In this document: piece after piece, positions 48,731 through 57,300 of the stretch
Numbering within the stretch: position 1 is the first letter of the stretch
Layout of the letters: every line of letters starts with the position of its first letter
Source: Paraferrimonas sp. SM1919
GTDB taxonomy: Bacteria > Pseudomonadota > Gammaproteobacteria > Enterobacterales > Shewanellaceae
Length of the DNA: 57,368 bases
NCBI RefSeq assembly: GCF_010993985.1
Contig: NZ_WINH01000025.1
Coordinates: 1-57,368, forward strand
Reading direction: 5' to 3'
Made by a program: the position numbers and the translations under genes
The notes under the pieces: generated by a model
Databases searched by the model: none
What the model saw: only the letters and a program-made list of their open reading frames with translations
What the model was told of the DNA's origin: nothing

Positions 48731-49243
48731 ATGATGACGATTTTAATAGATACCCCAAGATTGCAAATGCGCCACTTTACCGCTAATGATGCGGCGGATG
48801 TTTATCCGTTTTTAGCTGATCCTTTGGTAACAAAATATACCGGTGATGGTATAGTGGTTACTAGTGTGCAAGATGCCCTAAATGTGATCACCAATATATG
48901 GTTGAAGGAATACGCGCAATACGGTTATGGCCGTTATGCACTAATACACAAAGCTGATAATAAGGTGATTGGCTTTTGTGGGATTAAATTTGAAACTGAG
49001 ATAAATGCTAATGACATTGGCTATCGCTTGCTACCTGAATATTGGGGTAAAGGCCTCGCCACTGAAGCGGTTGCCGCGCTGCTTGAGTATGTTCAAAACC
49101 AGCTTACTATTAGCCAATTAGTTGCTGAAGTCGATATGAACAACATTGCTTCACAAAAAGTGCTGCAGAAATTAGGCTTTATCCAAACCGATAATTATCT
49201 AAGGAAGGGCCACCATTTTAATGTTTACCAATGGCAGGGGTAA
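48731..49243 (+). CDS. GNAT acetyltransferase 2 (RimJ/RimL-like)
   Basis: 170 residues. LIDTPRLQMRHFTANDAADVYPFL is the RimJ/RimL-type start; DIGYRLLPEYWGKGLATEAVAALLEY contains the acetyl-CoA loop; NIASQKVLQKLGF is motif B. Family members acetylate N-terminal residues of ribosomal proteins, amines or antibiotics. It begins 2 bp after GNAT 1 (ATG 48731, with gattagta before). Confidence 0.88.
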   Translation: MMTILIDTPRLQMRHFTANDAADVYPFLADPLVTKYTGDGIVVTSVQDALNVITNIWLKEYAQYGYGRYALIHKADNKVIGFCGIKFETEINANDIGYRLLPEYWGKGLATEAVAALLEYVQNQLTISQLVAEVDMNNIASQKVLQKLGFIQTDNYLRKGHHFNVYQWQG

Positions 49244-49246
49244 TGG

Positions 49247-50161
49247 ATGCCGTTAACCCTAATTAATCATGGTATTTATTCTGATTTAGCGTTGCCGGAT
49301 GGCCATCGTTACCCCATTAATAAATATCAGTTGTTGTATCAGCATATTGTACAAAATGTCGAATCTAATCTTTATCAGATAGTTAAGCCTGAAGCGTTAA
49401 CGATTACGCAGCTTACTCAGGTACATCAAAGTCAGTATATTGAACAGTTATGCTCGGGGCAGTTGCCAGCGGCCAAAATGCGTCGTATCGGATTCCCTTG
49501 GTCTGAAGCCTTAATTAAAAGGACCTTAGCCAGTGCTGGGGGTACAGTCACTACAGCGTTAAAGGCGATGGAAACGGGGATGGCTATTCACTTAAGTGGT
49601 GGTTATCACCATGCCCATTATGATTTTGGCAGTGGTTTTTGCTTAGTGAATGATTTGGTGCTTGCCGCTAACGAAGCGCTAAAACACAGTGATATTAACA
49701 AGGTATTGATCATTGATTCAGACGTGCACCATGGTGATGGCACAGCAGCATTGTGTGCCCAGCGTGAGGATATTATTACCTTATCTTTCCATTGTGATAA
49801 AAACTTCCCCTCAAGAAAACCCCAATCTGATTACGATGTTGGCTTTGCTAAGGGCTGTGGTGATGAGGAGTTTTTACAAAGTTTTAAGGGCAGTTGCCAG
49901 CTTGCCATTGATTTTCACCAGCCAGATATCATTATTTATGATGCCGGGGTCGACATTCATATTGATGACGAGTTGGGTTTTATGAATATTACTACAGAGG
50001 CGATTTACCAGAGGGATCTATGGCTGCTTGGCTATGCGAAACAAAGGCATATCCCAATAGGCTGTGTTGTTGGTGGCGGATATCGTACCAATGAATCAGA
50101 TTTAATTCCTATTCATATGCAGCTGATCCAAGCTGGATTAAAGGTGAAGGCACAACAATGA
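49247..50161 (+). CDS. HDAC-family deacetylase/acetylpolyamine amidohydrolase-like
   Basis: A 304-residue zinc hydrolase of the arginase-deacetylase fold, without signal peptide. Histidine pair H121-H122 (GGYHHAHYDFGSGFC), zinc ligands D159 and H161 (IDSDVHHGDGT) and D236 (DAGVDIH), and catalytic Tyr Y279 (GGGYR). All catalytic residues are present. Bacterial relatives deacetylate proteins or polyamines. It follows GNAT 2 by 3 bp and overlaps GNAT 3 by 4 bp, so it is co-translated with acetyltransferases. Confidence 0.9.
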   Translation: MPLTLINHGIYSDLALPDGHRYPINKYQLLYQHIVQNVESNLYQIVKPEALTITQLTQVHQSQYIEQLCSGQLPAAKMRRIGFPWSEALIKRTLASAGGTVTTALKAMETGMAIHLSGGYHHAHYDFGSGFCLVNDLVLAANEALKHSDINKVLIIDSDVHHGDGTAALCAQREDIITLSFHCDKNFPSRKPQSDYDVGFAKGCGDEEFLQSFKGSCQLAIDFHQPDIIIYDAGVDIHIDDELGFMNITTEAIYQRDLWLLGYAKQRHIPIGCVVGGGYRTNESDLIPIHMQLIQAGLKVKAQQ

Positions 50162-50589
50162 AGATACGTCAGGCAGTTGCCTCAGATGCTAAGGCATTAA
50201 CCGAATGTATGGTGCAGGCCTACAGTCCATATTTAGATAGGTTAGATAAAGACGCATTGCCGCCATTACATGTGGATTACCTTGAGGAGATCAAGCATTA
50301 TCCGGTTTGGGTAGCAGAGCTTAAAGGTGAGTTGGTTGGTGGCATTATTTTAGTTTTAGAAGAACAAGCCTCAATTGCCAATATTGCCGTATCACCAAAT
50401 AGCCAAGGCAAAGGTGTGGGCAAGGTATTGATTAAACACGGTATAGCCCAAGCACAACAAGCGGGCTTTGATGAACTGCATTTGGCTACCCATCAAGCTT
50501 TAGCTGAAAACCTCAGTTTATATAAACACCTTGGTTGGCAAGAAAGTGGCCGTCAAAATTCAAAAGTATTTATGGTAAGAGCTCTTTAA
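50158..50589 (+). CDS. GNAT acetyltransferase 3
   Basis: 143 residues. MKIRQAVASDAKALTECMVQAYSPYLDRL is a typical N-terminus; NIAVSPNSQGKGVGKVLIKHGI holds the acetyl-CoA loop; LYKHLGWQESGRQ is motif B. It starts within the stop of the HDAC-like gene (ATGA, 4-bp overlap) and precedes the OYE-like gene by 15 bp. Substrate unknown. Confidence 0.88.
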   Translation: MKIRQAVASDAKALTECMVQAYSPYLDRLDKDALPPLHVDYLEEIKHYPVWVAELKGELVGGIILVLEEQASIANIAVSPNSQGKGVGKVLIKHGIAQAQQAGFDELHLATHQALAENLSLYKHLGWQESGRQNSKVFMVRAL

Positions 50590-50604
50590 AAGGATTTAAC
50601 AATC

Positions 50605-51714
50605 ATGAAGTCTGTAGAAGTACTGTTTCGCCCCTTTGAGTCAGAGAAACTCAATTTAAAAAACCGCTTAGTGATGGCGCCAATGACTCGCTCATTCTCT
50701 CCTGGCCATATCGCCAATGAACAAGTCGCTGGATATTACCGCCGCCGCGCTGAAGGTGGAGTAGGATTGATCATTACCGAAGGCACCATAGTCAATCATA
50801 AAGGCGCCAATGGTTATCCGAACGTACCTGCCATCTATGGTGAAAAAGCATTGGCAGGGTGGCAGCAGGTGGTCGAGCAAGTTCACCAAGCAGGGGCCAA
50901 AATTATCCCGCAATTATGGCATGTAGGCTCAGTTCGTCGTCAAGGTATAGGTCCAGATAAACAAGCGCCTGCCTATTCGCCATCTGGTTTATACAAGCCT
51001 GGTAAAGAAAATGGGGTGGCCATGACTCAACAAGACATTAATGACGTTATTGCCGCTTTTACCCAAGCAGCAGTGGATGCCCAGCGCATCGGTTTTGACG
51101 GCATTGAAATTCATGGTGCCCATGGTTATTTGATTGACCAGTTTTTATGGGAAGGTACCAACCAAAGAACAGATAAATACGGTGGTTCATTGGTTAAGCG
51201 TGCCCAATTTGCTATCGAATTAGTGCAAAGCGTACGTAAAGCTGTGGGGGATGCTTTTCCTATTATCTTTCGTTTTTCCCAGTGGAAGTCCCAAGACTAT
51301 GGGGCTAAGTTAGCGAAAACCCCTGAAGAACTCTCTACTTTGGTCAATTTGCTTGCCGATGCTGGGGTGGATATTTTCCATGCCAGTACTCGCCGTTTTT
51401 GGGAGCCTGAATTTGCGGGGTCTGACCTAAACTTAGCAGGATGGACCCAAAAATTATCAGGTAAGCCGACTATTACGGTGGGTAGTGTTGGTCTGGATGA
51501 TGATTTTCTAGAAGATAAAGGCCTAGCCATGAGCGAGCAGGCGAATATCAGTGGTATTGATAACCTAATCGAACGAATGCAAAACCATGAATTTGAGTTA
51601 GCCGCAGTGGGGCGCGCCATTCTTGTGGACGCGCAATGGCCGAATAAGGTGAAAAATGGCGAGCTAGATAGCCTTAAGCCATACACTAAAGAAGCCCTAA
51701 TGAGCTTGAGTTAG
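50605..51714 (+). CDS. OYE-family NADH:flavin oxidoreductase
   Basis: A 369-residue FMN enzyme with a TIM barrel. LFRPFESEKLNLKNRLVMAPMTRS is the start motif, and IHGAHGYLIDQFLWEGTNQRTDKYGGS contains the active His/Tyr region and the TDKYGGS loop. FRFSQWKSQDY differs from NemA-type enzymes. Substrates are likely alpha,beta-unsaturated carbonyls. It follows GNAT 3 by 15 bp with aagga, so the operon probably continues. Confidence 0.9.
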   Translation: MKSVEVLFRPFESEKLNLKNRLVMAPMTRSFSPGHIANEQVAGYYRRRAEGGVGLIITEGTIVNHKGANGYPNVPAIYGEKALAGWQQVVEQVHQAGAKIIPQLWHVGSVRRQGIGPDKQAPAYSPSGLYKPGKENGVAMTQQDINDVIAAFTQAAVDAQRIGFDGIEIHGAHGYLIDQFLWEGTNQRTDKYGGSLVKRAQFAIELVQSVRKAVGDAFPIIFRFSQWKSQDYGAKLAKTPEELSTLVNLLADAGVDIFHASTRRFWEPEFAGSDLNLAGWTQKLSGKPTITVGSVGLDDDFLEDKGLAMSEQANISGIDNLIERMQNHEFELAAVGRAILVDAQWPNKVKNGELDSLKPYTKEALMSLS

Positions 51715-51719
51715 GGTTA

Positions 51720-51986
51720 ATGACGACAATAAAAATAGCCATGGCGTCAGCTTTAGTTGGCCCTGTAATTGGGCTAGGGCTGCTTGGGTTCAATTGGTAC
51801 AACTACCCAGATTCGACCATTTTCTATCAAATATTCGCCATATTTGGCAAGTTAAGCATGAAGCTTATCTCTGAAGAGGCGCCTTTGGCTGTGAAATACG
51901 GATTTTTCATCGCTGGGCAGATACTCGGTTATAGTGCTATCACGCTAGTTATTGTTAAAGGAATGGGCAAATATCATGAAAGTTAA
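51720..51986 (+). CDS. Small membrane protein, unknown
   Basis: 88 residues with two hydrophobic helices (about 8-25 and 62-80). I do not recognise the family. It starts 5 bp after the OYE gene stop and overlaps the following gene by 11 bp, so it is co-translated. Function cannot be stated. Confidence 0.6.
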   Translation: MTTIKIAMASALVGPVIGLGLLGFNWYNYPDSTIFYQIFAIFGKLSMKLISEEAPLAVKYGFFIAGQILGYSAITLVIVKGMGKYHES

Positions 51987-52338
51987 AAGCATTTTATTAG
52001 GCTTACTATTTAGTTTTAGCAGCACGGTTATTGCCAATCCCTTGACTGGCATTTATGTGACAAAAGAGCACAATACTCTAATTGAAGTCAGTCAAAACAA
52101 GGAGCAATGGCAGGGAGTGATCATTGCTTCTGATAATGCTAAGGCACCAATAGGTAAAGTGATTTTATCTGAGGTGGTAGCAACTGATACTGGATTCTCA
52201 GGTCAAATCTATTCACTAAAAAGAGAAAGTTACTACGACGTTGAATTGACACCAGAAAAGGAACAGTTGCAACTTGAAGTCTCAGTAGGTTTTTTCTCTA
52301 AAACGCTAATTTGGCAGCGTCTTGATACAATAGATTAA
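51976..52338 (+). CDS. DUF2147-like periplasmic protein
   Basis: 120 residues from ATG 51976; the longer frame from 51952 is rejected because ATG 51976 opens a signal peptide (MKVKSILLGLLFSFSSTVIA). The mature part fits DUF2147: LTGIYVTKEHNTLIEVSQN, a central GQIYSLKRESYYDVELT and terminal GFFSKTLIWQRLD. Such proteins are small lipocalin-like beta barrels of unknown role. It overlaps the membrane protein gene by 11 bp. Confidence 0.7.
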   Translation: MKVKSILLGLLFSFSSTVIANPLTGIYVTKEHNTLIEVSQNKEQWQGVIIASDNAKAPIGKVILSEVVATDTGFSGQIYSLKRESYYDVELTPEKEQLQLEVSVGFFSKTLIWQRLDTID

Positions 52339-52394
52339 GGCGAACCTTTTGCCATGTGCTATCATCTGGCCATCGTCGTTAATTGAGAAGTAAA

Positions 52395-53024
52395 ATGTCA
52401 GACCAACAGCCACAAGAAATCGAAATTGAAGCCATTGGCGTTGAAGTCGCCTCTGAACCAGTAGAGCTTTATAAAATGATGAAGCTTGCCAACGTCGTTA
52501 GCGCGGGGGCAGAAGCGAAACACCTTATTGCACAAGAATATGTGGCAGTAAATGGTGAGTTAGAAACCCGTAAACGCAGAAAGATGTTTTTTGGTGACTT
52601 CTTCCAGTTTGATGAAGAGTTTTATGTGCTGGTGGAAAACCCACAGGCGGAAAACTTTGACAGCGAAGGGGCAGATGACTATGGTCAGCCGTTTGCTGAA
52701 GATGAACAGCTTGATTGGCCAGAGGACTCATGGGTAGAAGTGCCTAAAGAACAAATTACAGCTGACAAATCAGCGAGCAAACAGACTCAAGCCAAAACAG
52801 CAGGACAGCCCCAACAAGCCAAAAAAGTACGCAAAAGTAAAAAGAAACCCCAGAAAAAAGTGGAGCAGGGTGTCAAAAATAAATCCGCAGTGAGTCGCTT
52901 TAAAAAGCAAAACAACAAAAAGAAAATGCCTAAACAGGGCACCGCTCACTCTGGCAAGGCTAATCAATCTAACGCCGAAGGCAAGTCAAAAACCACCGGC
53001 CGTAAAAATATTAATTTTATTTAA
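52395..53024 (+). CDS. YbcJ-like S4 RNA-binding protein with long basic tail
   Basis: 209 residues from ATG 52395 (a TTG 12 bp upstream is rejected). Residues about 25-65 are an S4 domain (YKMMKLANVVSAGAEAKHLIAQEYVAVNGELETRKRRK) as in YbcJ, an RNA-binding protein. Then an acidic region (about 85-115), and a lysine/glutamine-rich low-complexity tail of about 90 residues that is absent from the 70-residue E. coli YbcJ. Probably binds rRNA or mRNA; specific role unknown. Confidence 0.8.
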   Translation: MSDQQPQEIEIEAIGVEVASEPVELYKMMKLANVVSAGAEAKHLIAQEYVAVNGELETRKRRKMFFGDFFQFDEEFYVLVENPQAENFDSEGADDYGQPFAEDEQLDWPEDSWVEVPKEQITADKSASKQTQAKTAGQPQQAKKVRKSKKKPQKKVEQGVKNKSAVSRFKKQNNKKKMPKQGTAHSGKANQSNAEGKSKTTGRKNINFI

Positions 53025-53209
53025 TCACAACCTTGCACAACTTTTCTAGGCAGGGTTGTGTGGCCATTGATGTTTATTTAAAGGGTAAAGTCAGATAAAT
53101 AGTTTTTTCATTGTTCATAAAAAAGTTACTATAAGCAATTACAAGAATGAGCTTTAAGTGGTTCACAAAGCTTAAATAATTCCGCTTTTGGATGTTTATA
53201 GGAGATAAC

Positions 53210-54289
53210 ATGAATAAGTGGTTAGTGTTTATTGCTTTGCTGGTGGCGTACTTTTTTGGGGCACCAGTCGCTGTTGAGCCTAAGTATTGGCAAGCCCCTG
53301 TGAACGCTGGTTTTGTTGGTGACTTTCAATCTAATAACAAACTTTCCCAGCTCAACTATATCGATATTGGCTCTTCCACTGGCCCAGAAGATGTTGTTTC
53401 AGACAATCTTGGCCGCTTATATGTTTCAACTCATCAAGGTGAGATTTTACGCACTAATGCCGATGGGAAATTTGAGCCATGGGTCATTTCTTTGGGGCGA
53501 CCTCTTGGGATGGCGATTTATAAGCAGCATCTATATGTCGCAGATGCCTATCAAGGCTTAGTACAAGTCGACCTTCATTCAAAGCTAATTCGTTTATTAA
53601 CAGATCAGGTAAATTCTCGCCCAATTAATTACGCCAATAATCTTGATATTAGTGATGAAGGTATCATCTATTTTTCTGATGCTTCTACTAAGTTTGGAGC
53701 CAAGCAGTTTGGCGGTACCTATGAGGCCAGTTTACTGGATCTTCTTGAGCATGGGCAACATGGACGAATATTGCAATATGATCTCAACAGCGGCATCACC
53801 AGTGTACTGATTGCTGAACTTAATTTTGCTAATGGGGTAGCGCTTAGTCACGATCAAAGTAGTCTTTATATTGCTGAAACAGGCGGATACCAGGTATATA
53901 AGTATCATTTAAAAGGAAACAATAAAGGAAAACTCGAACCATTTATCAGCAATCTGCCTGGTTTTCCAGATAATTTAACCCGTGGGCTCGATGGGCGTTA
54001 TTGGCTAGGCTTAGCTTCTCCAAGAAATGAGCTTCTTGATCTATTATCCCAATGGCCAATTTTGAGAAAAATGCTACAACGCTTACCTGAATTTATAAGG
54101 CCCAAAGCGGTACATTACGGACATGTAATGGCCTTTGATGATCAAGGGCGTATTACCAGTTTACAGGATCCCCTTGGGCATTATGGGGTCAATACAGGTG
54201 CCTATGAAACCATCAATAGAATTTATATTGCTAGTTTAACCGCAGATAAATTAGCTTATATAGATAAACAAAATGTGCCATTTGATTAA
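53210..54289 (+). CDS. SMP-30/strictosidine synthase-like beta-propeller protein
   Basis: A 359-residue protein from ATG 53210 (aggaga at 5 nt). N-terminal anchor or uncleaved signal (MNKWLVFIALLVAYFFGAP), then a six-bladed beta-propeller: GPEDVVSDNLGRLYVSTHQGEILR, YANNLDISDEGIIYFSDAST, FANGVALSHDQSSLYIAETGGYQVYKY, GFPDNLTRGLDGRYWLGLASPR. These are signatures of the adipocyte membrane-associated protein/strictosidine synthase group. Likely a periplasmic lactonase or arylesterase; substrate unknown. Confidence 0.85.
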   Translation: MNKWLVFIALLVAYFFGAPVAVEPKYWQAPVNAGFVGDFQSNNKLSQLNYIDIGSSTGPEDVVSDNLGRLYVSTHQGEILRTNADGKFEPWVISLGRPLGMAIYKQHLYVADAYQGLVQVDLHSKLIRLLTDQVNSRPINYANNLDISDEGIIYFSDASTKFGAKQFGGTYEASLLDLLEHGQHGRILQYDLNSGITSVLIAELNFANGVALSHDQSSLYIAETGGYQVYKYHLKGNNKGKLEPFISNLPGFPDNLTRGLDGRYWLGLASPRNELLDLLSQWPILRKMLQRLPEFIRPKAVHYGHVMAFDDQGRITSLQDPLGHYGVNTGAYETINRIYIASLTADKLAYIDKQNVPFD

Positions 54290-54377
54290 TGAGTTAACAG
54301 AAGCTAATAAAAAACCTTTACTGGGTTGATATTAAGTATGCGAACCCCATATCTATGATGATTCAAAAGGAGTAATC

Positions 54378-55010
54378 ATGGAACTTTTAGAAAAACTTAA
54401 CTGGCGTTACGCATGCAAAGCGATGAATGGTCAAGCAGTAGCACAAGATAAAATTGATAATATTATTGAGGCGATATCGTTAGCACCAACTTCATCTGGA
54501 TTACAACCATTTGAAGTATTTATTGTCACCAACCCAGAAATAAAGCAACAAATTCGACAAGTATCTTGGGATCAATCAGTGATCACAGATTGTTCGCATT
54601 TGTTAGTTTTTGCTGCGTGGGACCATTACACGGAAGCGCGTATTAATAAGTCATTTGATTTAGTCAATGAGGTAAGGGGTTTTACCAATGAAGGTTGGGA
54701 AAATTATCGCCAAATGCTGTTAGGTTTGTATCCTAATAAAAGTAAAGAAGAAAACTTCAATCACGCCGCTAAACAAGCTTATATCGCATTTTCTCAAGCG
54801 ATTACAGCAGCAGCCTTTGAAGGGGTTGATTCGACACCAATCGAAGGTTTTGAACCGGCAAAAGTGGATGAGATTTTAGGTTTAAAACAAAAAGGCCTCG
54901 GCAGCTGCGTGATGCTTACCTTAGGCTATCGTGATGCTGACAAAGATTGGTTAGTTAATTTAACTAAAGTAAGAAAACCTAAAACGGAACTGATCACAGA
55001 AGTGAATTAG
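54378..55010 (+). CDS. Nitroreductase-family protein
   Basis: 210-residue FMN-dependent oxidoreductase of the NfsB type: ELLEKLNWRYACKAMNGQAV start, SLAPTSSGLQPFEVFIV loop contacting FMN, and DEILGLKQKGLGSCVMLTLGYRD at the end. It would reduce nitroaromatics or quinones with NAD(P)H. It is followed by a hairpin at 55021-55046. Confidence 0.9.
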   Translation: MELLEKLNWRYACKAMNGQAVAQDKIDNIIEAISLAPTSSGLQPFEVFIVTNPEIKQQIRQVSWDQSVITDCSHLLVFAAWDHYTEARINKSFDLVNEVRGFTNEGWENYRQMLLGLYPNKSKEENFNHAAKQAYIAFSQAITAAAFEGVDSTPIEGFEPAKVDEILGLKQKGLGSCVMLTLGYRDADKDWLVNLTKVRKPKTELITEVN

Positions 55011-55357
55011 TCATTAAGTTAACAGGGTTCAGTGATGAGCCCTGTTCATAACAAGCAATTTTCCCTGACAGCCTGCCAGCATAGCCCCATCACTAGCAAA
55101 TTTTTAACCTAAATTAACGGCAATCATTGTGTTGTATGCTTTAGTATTGTATTACAGTCACCCACTGTTAAGTTATGACTAGACTAAATAACCAGACTTA
55201 TCCCGCTTAAGGCTTGTGAGAAAATTTGGAGTAGTTTTCAGCGACACTCTATTAAAAACCTTGTGTTTTTATCTAGCTGCTATATGCTGGGGAACACTTC
55301 TTCGTTTGGTCATCTATCACATATATCTGGCTTAGCGCTTAATAATTGAGAAAGCCG
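55011..55357. other. Intergenic stretch before the methyltransferase
   Basis: 347 bp. Starts with a hairpin (55021-55027 pairs with 55040-55046, no T-run). The rest is AT-rich; I see no gene, and it probably contains the promoter of the methyltransferase gene. Confidence 0.5.
55021..55046 (+). terminator. Hairpin after the nitroreductase
   Basis: 7-bp stem aacaggg/ccctgtt with additional wobble pairs inside, but no following T-run, so a weak terminator or simple hairpin. Confidence 0.4.
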
Positions 55358-56014
55358 ATGACAGATCTCCGTTTATGTTACCAAACCATTGAGTTTGGTA
55401 AAGTCGACATTCACCTTTGCACACTAAGAAACAAACAAGAATTTTACGATCCAGACGGCGAGGCAGAACGCCTAGGCATTAGCTCCACTGTCTGGCCAAT
55501 ATTTGGCCTACTATGGCCATCAGGGATCGTACTGGCTAATTATATCAACAATTTTAATACCAGCTCCAAGCGTATATTAGAAATTGGTTGTGGTACAGCC
55601 TTGACCAGTCTTTTACTCAATAAGCGCCAAGATGATATTACTGCAACCGATTATCATCCAGAAGCTGGTAAATTTTTAAATAGAAATACCGACCTTAACT
55701 GTGATGATAGAATCACTTTTGTCAGGGTCGATTGGTCAGAGCAAGATACAGATCTTGGTTTATTTGATCTTATCATTGGCAGCGACTTGCTTTATGAGGA
55801 TGATCACGTTGAACTTGTTGGAAATTTTATAAACAAGCATGCCAAACAAGAGTGTGAAGTGATTATTGTCGATCCCGGGCGAGGGCGGAAAAATAAACTT
55901 ACCCAAAAAATGGAAGGTTTTGGCTACCGGTCATCACATTTAAGGCCAAATGATACAGACTATCTAGCAGAAGTATTTAAAGGGTATATTTTGAACTTTG
56001 AACGAGGCAAGTGA
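55358..56014 (+). CDS. Class I SAM methyltransferase, Methyltransf_16-like
   Basis: A 218-residue cytoplasmic methyltransferase from ATG 55358 (a TTG 12 bp upstream is rejected). LEIGCGTALTSLLLNKR is the SAM-binding loop, ITATDYHPEA is motif II and DLIIGSDLLYEDDH is the Methyltransf_16-type motif found in METTL/NNMT-like lysine methyltransferases. The likely substrate is a protein lysine or small molecule, unknown here. Last chromosomal gene before the transposase remnant. Confidence 0.82.
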   Translation: MTDLRLCYQTIEFGKVDIHLCTLRNKQEFYDPDGEAERLGISSTVWPIFGLLWPSGIVLANYINNFNTSSKRILEIGCGTALTSLLLNKRQDDITATDYHPEAGKFLNRNTDLNCDDRITFVRVDWSEQDTDLGLFDLIIGSDLLYEDDHVELVGNFINKHAKQECEVIIVDPGRGRKNKLTQKMEGFGYRSSHLRPNDTDYLAEVFKGYILNFERGK

Positions 56015-56077
56015 ACTATTCAACGACACAGCTCCGCGCCTTTCAATAAAGCCTGTGATTTAAATCGACCTTCCCAC

Positions 56078-56147
56078 AAATTTATCGGGAATAAATTTGA
56101 ACGCCTTTAGGCGGCCCAGAGGTGAGCGCCATGGATGGCAGCGAATA
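56078..56147. repeat. REP-like element copy C
   Basis: Same plan and orientation as copies A and B: aaattta/taaattt (56078-56084, 56092-56098), gcc-ttta-ggc (56103-56112), gccat-gg-atggc (56128-56139), ending in gaata. Stem bases differ from A and B in pairs while the ttta loop is kept. It follows directly on the truncated end of the RAYT remnant. Confidence 0.8.
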
Positions 56148-56149
56148 CA

Positions 56150-56593
56150 AGTGACCTGTGCAGATGTCTTCAGCATTCGCTTTTTGGGCAATAGGTTCAT
56201 TAAGACAACGCATAAACCATGAAATGTCTGACAATCTTGAACGATACTCGGAAATGGCTTTACGCAGAGTCAGTGCTTCACCATCAAAGAGCAAGTCACC
56301 TTTTGCAAAGCGCAGGCTTAACAAGGTGGTTTTAAATAGCTTGTGCAATCACTCTACAACTTCTCTATCTGACCACTCATTATCTCGATAAATATCAATG
56401 TGTAAAACCAAGTGAAGATGGTTGGATCCCAAATCTGGTAAAGCGTGCATACGCGGCAACATCAATAGAAAAAAAGCCACTGAGCTTATTAATTAAAGAT
56501 TCAACCCAGGCTCGGCGATAGTCGTAGTTTCTATTTGTGTATTTATCAAAACCACAGAGGAAAGCACGGCGCACAACAATAGAAACATCGAAG
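56150..56593 (-). pseudogene. Broken RAYT/Y1 transposase (REP-associated)
   Basis: On the minus strand three reading-frame pieces match the RAYT family of HUH-fold transposases: VRRAFLCGFDKYTNRNY..RRAWVESLINKLS..IDVAAYA (56590 to about 56450), then after a frameshift NHLHLVLHIDIYRDNEWSDREVVE with the HUH-like H-L-H at 56412-56420, an in-frame TGA at 56349-56351, and LHKLFKTTLLSLRFAKGD...SWFMRCLNEPIAQKANAEDICTG. The N-terminus is missing and the C-terminus breaks off where REP copy C begins. This family moves short palindromic repeats, which fits the REP copies in the window. It cannot be active here. Confidence 0.85.
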
Positions 56594-56880
56594 CCCTGTA
56601 GTTACCGAGCTTGCCCTTGTTGCCATGAGCCTATGTTGTTTAAAGGGATATTAATGAAGAAGGTGCTCAACCGAGCTTAAGTTCAACTTGAACAACTCTA
56701 GGAAAACACTCATTTAAACAGAGGAAACACACACAAAAAGGTTAAGAAACAGCAGTTTAGCCGCTTGGCTAAGGTCAGAACATATCTAAGAAAAAATGGC
56801 GATGAATCAACAGCCAAAACCCTATCAGAACACCACGCGCTATTTCCTATAAATAAGCAGACTCATCTAGCTTCGGGCTT
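56594..56880. other. Unassigned stretch between RAYT remnant and right array
   Basis: About 290 bp. ORFs here have no recognisable product and no ribosome binding site. It may hold decayed cassette or insertion sequence. I see nothing definite. Confidence 0.4.
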
Positions 56881-56936
56881 GTTCAACAATCGGGATAAGG
56901 TCGCGGCTGCGCGCGGCCTATCCTTATTTGTTATAA
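56881..56936 (-). other. attC site R2, short type
   Basis: On the minus strand R'' TTATAAC (56936-56930) and R' GTTGAAC (56887-56881, fits GTTRRRY), about 56 bp. The extended complement agccttataac (56940-56930) against gttataaggct (57207-57197) ties it to the cassette start. GC-rich loop with ataagg/cctta arms. Confidence 0.75.
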
Positions 56937-56939
56937 GGC

Positions 56940-57191
56940 TTACCAAGGTATTTTAGTTGCTATTACAATTGCGCCTAAATAATTTGCAAATCCTATAGCT
57001 CTAATCGCACGCTCATTAAAAATAGGATTCGTTGCTTCCTTTTCTGTTCTTAATACGCGTTTTGTAAGAGGTACATATTTGAACGAGAAAATTTGAAACT
57101 TAACGAAAGCAAATGCTAAATGTTTTGGAAAGAATACCAACCAAGAGCCAAACACAATAAGAGTGACCATGTTTGAAACTGTGATTTCCAT
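56940..57191 (-). CDS. Integron cassette small membrane protein
   Basis: 83 residues on the minus strand, alone in its cassette. Two hydrophobic segments (VSNMVTLIVFGSWLVFFPKHLAFAFVKF and AIRAIGFANYLGAIVIATKI) with a charged loop between; no signal cleavage site. Family not recognised. Its ATG lies 10 nt after the R' box and the stop lies at the R'' box, so it fills the cassette. Confidence 0.6.
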   Translation of the reverse strand: MEITVSNMVTLIVFGSWLVFFPKHLAFAFVKFQIFSFKYVPLTKRVLRTEKEATNPIFNERAIRAIGFANYLGAIVIATKIPW

Positions 57192-57200
57192 TTCTGAGCC

Positions 57201-57300
57201 TTATAACGCCTCGTTAAGAGGCAATAAAATAGTTGGCTAAAATTAGCGACGAAGGAGCAAAAGCCAACTGTTTTTTGTCCTTTTAAACGACTTGTTGAAC
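57201..57300 (-). other. attC site R1
   Basis: On the minus strand R'' GTTCAAC (57300-57294) and R' GTTATAA (57207-57201), 100 bp. Its core shares gctccttcgtcgctaattttagcca with L1, so it belongs to the same attC family, but the arms differ (agttggct/agccaact). Confidence 0.88.

Noticed and set aside
56765..56956. 63-codon ORF on the + strand near the right array
   Set aside because: It runs through attC R2 on the opposite strand and resembles no protein family.
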